Assembly: GCA_903837785.1 (NCBI GenBank) | Contig: CAILVY010000126.1 | Span: 1 to 35,170 of the forward strand | Length of the DNA stretch: 35,170 bases | Direction of reading: 5' to 3' | Origin: Candidatus Hydrogenedentota bacterium | GTDB lineage: Bacteria > Hydrogenedentota > Hydrogenedentia > Hydrogenedentales > CAILVY01 | Shown here: in pieces, positions 1 to 6,482 of the stretch | Position numbering within the stretch: position 1 is the stretch's first letter | How the letters are laid out: every line of letters starts with the position of its first letter | Translations under genes and position numbers: made by a program | Notes under the pieces: model-generated | The model's input: the letters and a program-made list of their open reading frames with translations, nothing else | Told to the model about the DNA's origin: nothing | The model's database searches: none

Positions 1-84
1 AGGCGAAGGCGAAGGCGAAGGCGAAGGCGAAGGCGAAGGCGAAGGCGAAGGCGAAGGCGAAGGCGAAGGCGAAGGCGAAGGCGA
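1..84 (+). repeat. Perfect 6-bp tandem repeat (AGGCGA x14)
   Basis: Fourteen uninterrupted copies of AGGCGA run from the window edge to position 84. In frame they encode alternating Gly and Glu, an acidic, flexible linker. The true copy number is unknown because the array is cut by the window edge. Since the unit is 6 bp, slippage changes linker length without shifting the frame. Arrays like this are also prone to assembly collapse. Confidence 0.95.
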
Positions 85-388
85 GGTGGGTTGCCACTCG
101 GCCGACCAGAACTGCGACAACACGGTGGACCTATCCGAGTTACTTCGTGTGATCCAATTCTTCAATTCGGATGGGTATCATTGCGAACCGGGCACGGAAG
201 ATGATTATGCCCCCGGTCCGGGCGACACAAGCTGCGCCCCGCACCGGAGCGACTATAATCCGGTGGACTGGCACATAGACCTCAGCGAGCTGCTCCGCCT
301 GATTCAGTTCTTCAACTCGGGCGGTTATCACGCCTGTCCGGAGGAAGTGCCTTTCACGGAGGACGGATATTGCCCCGGTCCCGCATAA
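2..388 (+). CDS. Secreted protein with Gly-Glu linker and two dockerin-like EF-hand modules (3' fragment)
   Basis: The reading frame is open from the window edge, so only the C-terminal ~128 residues are visible. They begin with 14 Gly-Glu dipeptides encoded by the hexamer repeat, followed by two modules of about 40-50 residues. Each contains the string LSELLR, then IQFFNS and a Gly-Tyr-His segment. The first module has a perfect 12-position EF-hand-like loop, D-x-N-x-D ending in Glu (DQNCDNTVDLSE). The second has the same frame with one extra residue in the loop, so Ca2+ binding there is less certain. This resembles type I dockerins, which bind calcium and attach proteins to partners or surfaces. 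I infer a C-terminal attachment module on a large exported protein. Cysteines near each module could form disulfides outside the cell. The protein ends at TAA (386-388). The N-terminal catalytic or binding part is outside the window, so the overall function is unknown. Confidence 0.75.
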   Translation, partial: GEGEGEGEGEGEGEGEGEGEGEGEGEGEVGCHSADQNCDNTVDLSELLRVIQFFNSDGYHCEPGTEDDYAPGPGDTSCAPHRSDYNPVDWHIDLSELLRLIQFFNSGGYHACPEEVPFTEDGYCPGPA

Positions 389-461
389 GCGGCACAGGAA
401 AGGGTTCCGGGCTTCCTGCCGCCCTGCCGGAAAGGCTGGCTGCGGGACCGGCGCCGCCGCC

Positions 462-3400
462 CTAGCGCCACCAGCTTATTTGCACAGGTTCTTTCCCGTT
501 GGATTCGAAGTCGAGGGAAAAGCGGAAGGGGCCGGGGATCTTCGAGCATTTCACGAGGACGGTGTTCTTCCCCTGGCGGATGAATCCGGTGGCGGTTTCC
601 GAGCCGAACTGATCGTGCGGCACCTGGTAGTTGCTCTCATGGATGAGCGCGCCGTTGAGCCAGACTTTCATGGCGTTCTGGACGCCGATGTTCACCTTGA
701 CTTCCTGCCGTTTGTCGCAGGTGAATTCGGCATAGGCATAGGCGGTGCCGTGGTCGAAGCGCGGATAGTATTCGAAGACCGGCGTGAACGCATCCTGCAA
801 GTCGACTTTGTGCTCGTCGATGGCTTTTGAAAACCAGGGGCGCCACGTGATGGCCTTGTACCAGCCCGGGTACGTGGCGCTGAAATCGATGTTCTCTTCG
901 GGCGGATAGGCCGTGTTGTGGCCACTGCCGCCCCAATTGGGGAACTCGCCGACCAGCATCCACCGGCGCGTGCGCTGGAGGCGTTCGGTGCGCAGCCATT
1001 CGACAGCCTTCTGATCCATGTCCAGCAGCTTCTCGCTGGGCACCGAGCGGCGCGAGAAATGGTTGAGCAGATTCACGAAGAGGCGGTCGGCCACCGGATC
1101 GATGCCGAGATGCTCCATCACCCGCAGGTGCGTCAACACGACGCAGCCGCTGCCCAGGCGGCGCACGAGGATATCGCTGCCCCACCACTTGGACTCGCCC
1201 ATCATGTAATTGCCCGAGGCGATCGGCATCGTGTCGAAAGTGCCGCAGATGTCCTCGTCGCTGCTTTCGAGGAAGGTCTTGGCGGGAATCACGTTGCGGT
1301 AGGGTTGCCGCATCAGGCCGCGCGCCGGCAGGCCGCTGAACACTGGATGCAGCTTCGCATAGTGGCAGGCCATCAGAAAACAGCCGACCGCATCCTTCGG
1401 CGTGGCCGTCAGGTTGGGATCGATGCGTTCCGTCAATTCGTCCCAGTCGTCCGGCGGCCCGAAGAAGAGGAGCACCGCGCCGCCCGCGGCCTGCGCAAAG
1501 GCCTGCATCAATTCGGCCTCGGGATAGGCGCGAATCGTGTTGCCGAGGGGCGGCACAATCAGCACAGGCGCCAGCACGTTTTCGAGCTTGGCCAGCGCTT
1601 CGCAGCGGCGCTGCCATTCCCCGCCGGGGTCGATCACGTGAATGGCCGTCTCCGCCTTCTTGGCCGGCTCGCAGACGTAGAGATCGATGGAACTCTCGGC
1701 CAGCACCTGCATCCCCTGCATCAGCCGGACCACAAACTTGTGGGTGCCCGGCGACCCGGAGGCGGCCACGGACCCCGTCCACAGCTCCTTGCCGTGCCGC
1801 GGGATTTTCGTCGCGCGCTTCTTCTTCCACAGCACCTGGTTCGTGGGACCGACCACCTGCAGCGACAAATCCGCACGCCCTTCGATGCGTTCCTCGTTCG
1901 CGAGCAGCACCGTCACGGGGATTTCCTGGCGCGGGACGAGGTTGGTTTCGGCCACCTGAATCAGCGGGCGCATCGGCCGCTGCACCTGTTTCATCACCTC
2001 GAAGACGGGCTTTGGCCGGCGCCAGCGGTCCAGCACCCCGGCGCAGAACTCGTGCCCGGCATCGCTGAGCTGCGTATAGCAGTAGCCGGCCGCCTTGCTG
2101 TTGCCGCGGATGGCGTCGACGTGGAAGCGCGCGGCATCGCACTGGAGTTCCCGGGCGGCCGCGAAGAAGCCGGCGAAATCGCCGAACACGCGATCCAGGC
2201 TGCGTTCGAGGAATCCCTGGCGGGCGGCCTCGAGCATCTTCGTGATGAAGCGCGCATCCTTCAGAGTGTCTTTCTCGTCGCCGTACGGCGCGAGCACCTC
2301 CTCGAAATCCTCCGGCCCGCCAAAACCAAACTCCGAGAAGAAGACAAGGCGGTCCGGGTCGCCGTTGTAGCGATAGTAGCGATCAATGTCGTGATCCACC
2401 GGCGCGCGCTGATACACGTGAAGATCGTCGAACTCCTCAAAGTCTTCCCGATAGGGGCGGATCATGCGCGCGTATTCGCGCGTGGCGTTCACGCCGCCGC
2501 TGTCGTCGATGATCAGCCGGCTCGGATCGAGTGAGCGCGCCAGCGTGCACAGGTCATCCTTGATGATCTGCGCGCCCCCCTTCGTCACATAATCCGCGTT
2601 GCCCGATTCGTTCAGCATCCCCCACATCACCACGGAGGGGTGGTTGCGGTCGCGCAGGATCATCTCCCGCACCTCGTTCTCGCAACGCTCCTTCATGTAC
2701 TGCGAACGCTTGATCCAGCCAATGGGCGGCTCTTCGTAGAGGAGCATACCGAGTTCGTCGGCCAATTCCAGCGTGAGTTTCGGCGCGGTCTTGATGTGCA
2801 GGCGCATCATGTTGAAGCCCGCTTCCTTCGCCAGCAGAATTTCCCGCCGCGCAAGCTCCTCTGTCTCCGGCGCCGCGAGGGACCGCACATAGTCGGGCTG
2901 CTGCAGGACGGCCTTCAGGAAGATGGGGCGGTTGTTCAGGCAAAAACGGTTGTCTTTTACGGTGAATTCGCGCATGCCGAAGCGGACCGATACGCGGTCG
3001 AAGGCGCCGCCGTCCTGGAGGAGGTCCGTGCGAAGCGTATAGAGCGCCGGGCTCTCCGGCGCCCAGAGTTCAAATTCCGGGAACTCGATCACGAGCACCC
3101 CGGGCTCGCCTTGCACGTGATAGGGCGTTCCCTCAATCTGGAGGTGGACGAGTCCCGGTCCCGAAGCCGTCACCTGCACCGTCACCCGTTTGCGACGGAT
3201 GTCCGGCTGAACGAAGACATCTTCGATGTGAGCCTGGGGCTTGGCTTCGAGCCAGACGCTGCCCCAAAGGCCCGCAAAACTCCAGTATCCCTCTTCCTTC
3301 GCGCTCGGGAACTCCTTCGGACGGAAATCGCCGTGGCCGTCCGGGCCGTGGGGATCTACAATCCGCACCGCCAGGGCGTTCGGACCGGGACGCAAGTGAG

Positions 3401-3734
3401 GCGTGATGACAAAGGAGAACGGCGTATAGCCCCCTTCGTGATCCCCCAGGCGCACCCCGTTCAGCCAGGCCTCCGCATAGTAATCGGCGGCATCGAAGTG
3501 CAACTCGACATGGCGGCCGGCCGCCCAATCCTCCTCCAGCACGAATTCACGGAAATACCACCCCGCACCGTCATAGTCCGGAACCCAGCGATCCCAGACG
3601 CTTGGCACCGCCACCCCCAAGGCCTCGGGCGGGGGGCCCGCCGTAAACCAGCGTTCTTTCACCCCCGCATCGCGAGGATCCAAAGCCAACTTCCATTCGC
3701 CGTCCAGGGAAAGCTGTGTGCGTGGCGTGCTCAT
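462..3734 (-). CDS. Glycoside hydrolase family 2 (beta-galactosidase/beta-glucuronidase-like)
   Basis: A 1090-residue retaining exo-glycosidase of clan GH-A. The N-terminal sugar-binding jelly roll spans about residues 8-165 (LSLDGEW start, YYAEAWLNGVRLGDHEGGYTPF). An immunoglobulin-like sandwich follows to about 260, then the TIM barrel from about 265 to 590. The acid/base is visible as Glu376 in VVMWGMLNES and the nucleophile as Glu468 in VFFSEFGFGG, both at the expected places. The remaining ~450 residues are longer than in simple GH2 enzymes. They include Ig-like segments, a Rossmann-like stretch around 680-840, and a final jelly-roll-like region (KVWLNGALIHES) that may bind glycan. No signal peptide is seen, so the enzyme is probably cytoplasmic and acts on imported oligosaccharides. 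The start is supported by AGGAA six bases upstream and by a promoter at 3790-3818. The substrate cannot be decided from sequence. Confidence 0.9.
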   Translation of the reverse strand: MSTPRTQLSLDGEWKLALDPRDAGVKERWFTAGPPPEALGVAVPSVWDRWVPDYDGAGWYFREFVLEEDWAAGRHVELHFDAADYYAEAWLNGVRLGDHEGGYTPFSFVITPHLRPGPNALAVRIVDPHGPDGHGDFRPKEFPSAKEEGYWSFAGLWGSVWLEAKPQAHIEDVFVQPDIRRKRVTVQVTASGPGLVHLQIEGTPYHVQGEPGVLVIEFPEFELWAPESPALYTLRTDLLQDGGAFDRVSVRFGMREFTVKDNRFCLNNRPIFLKAVLQQPDYVRSLAAPETEELARREILLAKEAGFNMMRLHIKTAPKLTLELADELGMLLYEEPPIGWIKRSQYMKERCENEVREMILRDRNHPSVVMWGMLNESGNADYVTKGGAQIIKDDLCTLARSLDPSRLIIDDSGGVNATREYARMIRPYREDFEEFDDLHVYQRAPVDHDIDRYYRYNGDPDRLVFFSEFGFGGPEDFEEVLAPYGDEKDTLKDARFITKMLEAARQGFLERSLDRVFGDFAGFFAAARELQCDAARFHVDAIRGNSKAAGYCYTQLSDAGHEFCAGVLDRWRRPKPVFEVMKQVQRPMRPLIQVAETNLVPRQEIPVTVLLANEERIEGRADLSLQVVGPTNQVLWKKKRATKIPRHGKELWTGSVAASGSPGTHKFVVRLMQGMQVLAESSIDLYVCEPAKKAETAIHVIDPGGEWQRRCEALAKLENVLAPVLIVPPLGNTIRAYPEAELMQAFAQAAGGAVLLFFGPPDDWDELTERIDPNLTATPKDAVGCFLMACHYAKLHPVFSGLPARGLMRQPYRNVIPAKTFLESSDEDICGTFDTMPIASGNYMMGESKWWGSDILVRRLGSGCVVLTHLRVMEHLGIDPVADRLFVNLLNHFSRRSVPSEKLLDMDQKAVEWLRTERLQRTRRWMLVGEFPNWGGSGHNTAYPPEENIDFSATYPGWYKAITWRPWFSKAIDEHKVDLQDAFTPVFEYYPRFDHGTAYAYAEFTCDKRQEVKVNIGVQNAMKVWLNGALIHESNYQVPHDQFGSETATGFIRQGKNTVLVKCSKIPGPFRFSLDFESNGKEPVQISWWR

Positions 3735-3789
3735 TCAAATTCCTACTCGGACCTTAACATCCGGTTTCCGCCTGTCATTGCAGGAAATC

Positions 3790-3818
3790 AGTGTACCCAC
3801 CTCCGAGAAGGGTTTCAA
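3790..3818 (-). promoter_or_regulatory. Sigma70-type promoter for the GH2 gene
   Basis: Reading the minus strand, TTGAAA (3818-3813) is followed after exactly 17 bases by TACACT (3795-3790). This gives a transcript start near 3783 and a leader of about 50 nt before the GH2 start codon. Five of six -35 bases and four of six -10 bases match consensus. Confidence 0.6.
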
Positions 3819-3924
3819 GTCCCGGCCATACCTGGCACGCCGCCACGGGCGGCAACGCCTCCCTGCCTGAAGCCTGTGCAGCGTTCTGACCTTCGCCCAC
3901 GGCCACCAATGCGCTGTCAGGGAG

Positions 3925-3966
3925 AAAAGGAGAGGGCGTCCGGCTGGGGAGACCAGCCCGGACGCC
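3925..3966 (-). terminator. Terminator-like hairpin, copy 1
   Basis: The minus strand folds GGCGTCCGGGCTGG against CCAGCCGGACGCC with one bulged base (3966-3935). CTCTCC and then TTTT (3928-3925) follow. The T run sits six bases after the stem, so termination strength is uncertain. It would end a transcript carrying the copy 1 small ORF. Confidence 0.5.
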
Positions 3967-3995
3967 AGGAGGGGGAGGGGGAAGAATTTGGGTGT

Positions 3996-4046
3996 CTAGA
4001 AGGGGTATAGGGTTTTGGGTGTCAAGGTAACTAAGAGGCCGTTCAT
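3996..4046 (-). CDS. Putative 16-residue peptide, copy 1
   Basis: On the minus strand a perfect AGGAGG (4062-4057) lies 10 bases before ATG at 4046. The ORF reads MNGLLVTLTPKTLYPF and ends at TAG (3996-3998). It is followed by a GC-rich hairpin at 3935-3966 and a short T run, giving a compact SD-ORF-terminator layout. No known family is recognised. The peptide is hydrophobic with one Lys and could be a leader peptide, a small membrane or toxin-like peptide, or a by-product of a structured RNA. Copy 2 differs only in a synonymous Leu codon and the last residue. Translation is inferred, not shown. Confidence 0.4.
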   Translation of the reverse strand: MNGLLVTLTPKTLYPF

Positions 4047-4158
4047 AGTATCAATTCCTCCTACGATTAAGGAAACCCTAGACCGACCCCGTCTATTCCC
4101 GTGTCCGGAAATGGGCCATTCCGATTCATCTAAGGGAACATGCAGCCTCCCGGCGAAG

Positions 4159-4201
4159 AAAAAGGAGAGGGCGTCCGGCTGGGGGGACCAGCCCGGACGC
4201 C
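4159..4201 (-). terminator. Terminator-like hairpin, copy 2
   Basis: Identical stem to copy 1 (4201-4170 on the minus strand) with a single loop substitution, followed by CTCTCC and TTTTT (4163-4159). The stem sequence is perfectly conserved between copies and the loop is not, as expected if the fold matters. Confidence 0.55.
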
Positions 4202-4335
4202 AAGAGGGGGAGGGGGAAGAAATTGGGTGTCTAAGAGGGGTATAGGGTTTTGGGTGTCAAGGTAACCAAGAGGCCGTTCATGGTATCAATTCCTCCTACG
4301 ATTAAGGAAACGCAAAATGGATCCGGTCTATTCCC
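4160..4335. repeat. Direct repeat copy 2 of a duplicated small-ORF/hairpin unit
   Basis: Second copy of the unit described at 3925-4100. About 14 bp just upstream (minus-strand sense) of the Shine-Dalgarno differ strongly between copies, while sequence on both sides is conserved. The non-uniform divergence suggests that different parts of the unit are under different constraint. Confidence 0.9.
4231..4281 (-). CDS. Putative 16-residue peptide, copy 2
   Basis: Same arrangement as copy 1: AGGAGG (4297-4292), a 10-base spacer, ATG at 4281, then MNGLLVTLTPKTLYPS and TAG (4231-4233). The hairpin at 4170-4201 and a five-T run follow. The preserved frame, start, stop and ribosome-binding site in both copies support a translated ORF. 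The repeats are nearly identical overall, however, so recent duplication alone could explain this. It lies 324 bp downstream of the CoA-transferase gene on the same strand. Confidence 0.4.
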   Translation of the reverse strand: MNGLLVTLTPKTLYPS

Positions 4336-4550
4336 CCGCAGTCCCGGCGCCTTGCTTCGGGCCGTAACTCCTTATTCCGCAGGACTCGGGGTGACTGTCG
4401 TTGCGTCCGGCGCCAGGTAGGAGAAGAGATCGCCAAACGTGACGTCGGAAGGAGCGACAGGGAGTGCCCCTCCCGCGCACCTCCGACTGTGGGAAACGGG
4501 GGCAGTCCCTCCTGCTGCCGTGTCAGCATTGCCGGCCGTGCCCAAAACAG

Positions 4551-4585
4551 AACAGGATGGAGGCCTGCGGGCCATCCATCCTGTT
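4551..4585 (-). terminator. Rho-independent terminator of the CoA-transferase operon
   Basis: A 15-bp stem with one bulge (AACAGGATGGAGGCC pairing with its complement across TGCG) lies 20 bp past the CoA-transferase stop. On the minus strand it is followed by CTGTTTTGGG. It closes the two-gene acetate operon. Confidence 0.65.
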
Positions 4586-4604
4586 TGGAGCATGCGGGAA
4601 GTGC

Positions 4605-6482
4605 TTATTCGAAATCCATGTCGTAGCTGTAGACGCCTTGGCGCAGGCGGCTTTTCACCGTCAGGCCGCTCGACTGGAAGACCGACTGCATGGACTTGTT
4701 GACGTCAAGGACTTCCGCGGTGAACCCGGCGATGCCGTTGCGGCGCGCGATGTTCGTAAGCTGTTTGAGCAGGCAGGCGCCGATATGGCGGTTCTGGAAG
4801 TCGTCGCGGACGACGAACGCCACTTCCGCACGGTTCGTGCGCGGGTCGAGATAGTATCCGCCCATCGCCACAATGTCCTCGCCGTCGGCCTCGGGCACCG
4901 TCGCGACAATCGACACTTCCGTGCGGTGGTCGATGTAGACGAATTCCTGCATCTGCTTGCGGGGCACCCATTTCATGCGGCTCATGAAGCGGGTGTACAG
5001 CGATTCCTGGGAGAGCGAGTAGAAGAGTTCGCGGACGCGCGGCTCGTCGGTCGGATGCACCGCGCGAATCGTCAACTGGGTGCCGTCGTCGAGCAGGAAA
5101 GTGCTCCGAAGATCCTTCGGGCCGACCACGATCTTGTTGCTGAAGTCGGTCAAATCCGCGCGCACGTATTTCGCGTCGATGGCCTGCCGCAGCAACTGCT
5201 CGCGGAACTTGGGATGCGCGATGCTCATCAGCGCGAGCGCGCGTTCCTGCACGCTCTTCCCGTGAAGATAGGCCACGCCGTATTCCGTGACGACATAGTG
5301 CACGTCGCCGCGGGTGGTGACGACGCCGGCGCCCGGGCTCAGGTAGCACACGATGCGCGAAACCGTGCCGCCGCGCGCGGTGCTCGGCATGGCGATGATG
5401 GCCTTGCCGCCGAGGGAGCGCGCCGCGCCCCGGTTGAAGTCGAGCTGGCCGCCGATGCCGGAGAAGAACCGGGTGCCGAGCGAGTCCGAGCAGACCTGGC
5501 CGGTGAGGTCGATCTCGAGAGCCATGTTGATCGCGACCATCTTGTGCTGCTGCGCGATGATGAACGGATCATTCACGTACTCGGTCGGGTTGAACGAGAA
5601 CTTGGGGTTGTCATCCAGGTAATCGTAGAGACGCTTTGTGCCGATGGCGAAGCTGGCGACGATCTTGCCGCGGTCGAGGGTCTTCCGTTCGCCGGTGACC
5701 ACGCCCGCCTCGATCATGTCGATGACGCCGTCCGTGAACATCTCCGTGTGAATGCCGAGGTCCTTCTTGTCCTTGAGGAATCCCAGCACCGCCTGCGGGA
5801 TTTCGCCGATCCCCAGCTCGACGGTTGAACCGTCTTCCACGAGGGCGGCGACGTATTCGCCGATCTCGCGCGTGGTGGGGCTGGGCTCCGGCGGGGGCAC
5901 TTCGATGATGGGCTCGTCCACGGGCACAAGATAGTCGAGGTCGTACACGTGGATGTTGCTGTCGCCGTGCGTCCTCGGCATCTGCGGATTCACTTGCGCG
6001 ATGACGATGCGGGCGTTTTCCGCGGCGCTCTTCACGATGTCCACGGATACGCCGAGGCTGCACAGGCCGCGGTCGTCCGGCGGCGTCACTTGAATGAGCG
6101 CGACATCGAGCGGGAGCCGGCCGGAACTGAAAAGGCGCGGGATGTCGGAGAGGAAGATGGGGGTGTAGTCCCCGAGCCCTTCCTGGATGATGTCACGGAC
6201 ATTGGCCGCAATGAAGAAGCTGTTCACGGAGAAATTCGCCGCCAGCGCCTTCTCGGCGTACGGGGCCTGACCCAGGGTGAGCAGGTGGACAATTTCCGTG
6301 TCGCGCAGGTCCTTCGAGCGCCCGACCAGCGCATCCACGAGCCGTTCCGGCTGCGCACAGCCGGTGCCCACGAAGACACGCTGTCCCGGCTGCACCAGGG
6401 CAACGGCCTCCTCGGGCGTGGCGATCATTTCCTCGTACTTTTCCTGCCAATTCGGGTTGTAACTGATTTTGTGCTCACTCAT
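4605..6482 (-). CDS. Acetyl-CoA hydrolase/4-hydroxybutyrate-type CoA-transferase fused to a GNAT acetyltransferase domain
   Basis: 625 residues. Residues 1 to ~445 form a class I CoA-transferase of the acetyl-CoA hydrolase/4-hydroxybutyrate CoA-transferase family. It moves CoA between acyl-CoA and a carboxylate or releases acetate. The ELGIGEIP motif lies near 222-229, and the likely catalytic Glu247 is in HTEMFTDG, the motif that carries the glutamyl-CoA thioester residue in this family. GGTVSRIVCYLSPG and TEYGVAYLHGK are conserved downstream. Residues ~465-625 are a GNAT domain with an acetyl-CoA pyrophosphate loop around QNRHIGACLLKQL. This fusion is known in other bacteria. The start codon overlaps the stop of the upstream synthetase gene by 8 bp (ATGAGTGA), so translation is probably coupled. 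No signal peptide is seen. I infer cytoplasmic acetyl/acyl-CoA handling, with the GNAT part possibly acetylating a protein or small molecule. Confidence 0.88.
   Translation of the reverse strand: MSEHKISYNPNWQEKYEEMIATPEEAVALVQPGQRVFVGTGCAQPERLVDALVGRSKDLRDTEIVHLLTLGQAPYAEKALAANFSVNSFFIAANVRDIIQEGLGDYTPIFLSDIPRLFSSGRLPLDVALIQVTPPDDRGLCSLGVSVDIVKSAAENARIVIAQVNPQMPRTHGDSNIHVYDLDYLVPVDEPIIEVPPPEPSPTTREIGEYVAALVEDGSTVELGIGEIPQAVLGFLKDKKDLGIHTEMFTDGVIDMIEAGVVTGERKTLDRGKIVASFAIGTKRLYDYLDDNPKFSFNPTEYVNDPFIIAQQHKMVAINMALEIDLTGQVCSDSLGTRFFSGIGGQLDFNRGAARSLGGKAIIAMPSTARGGTVSRIVCYLSPGAGVVTTRGDVHYVVTEYGVAYLHGKSVQERALALMSIAHPKFREQLLRQAIDAKYVRADLTDFSNKIVVGPKDLRSTFLLDDGTQLTIRAVHPTDEPRVRELFYSLSQESLYTRFMSRMKWVPRKQMQEFVYIDHRTEVSIVATVPEADGEDIVAMGGYYLDPRTNRAEVAFVVRDDFQNRHIGACLLKQLTNIARRNGIAGFTAEVLDVNKSMQSVFQSSGLTVKSRLRQGVYSYDMDFE

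Larger units (their letters stand above)
3925..4100. repeat. Direct repeat copy 1 of a duplicated small-ORF/hairpin unit
   Basis: This segment recurs at 4160-4335 with a constant offset of 235 bp. Over the core (3925-4076 versus 4160-4311) I count seven substitutions and no indels, and an extra short match (GTCTATTCCC) extends the homology. The stem of the hairpin, the Shine-Dalgarno and nearly all of the 16-codon ORF are unchanged between copies. The flanks between the copies are unrelated. Confidence 0.9.

Noticed and set aside
918..2534. 538-codon plus-strand ORF opposite the GH2 gene
   Set aside because: Shadow of the GH2 reading frame; no ribosome site or motif.
4372..4593. Minus-strand ORF of 73 codons after the CoA-transferase gene with a protein-like C-terminus (FGDLFSYLAPDATTV)
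   Set aside because: It starts without a ribosome site and runs through the terminator hairpin at 4551-4585; no family was recognised. It could at most be a gene remnant.
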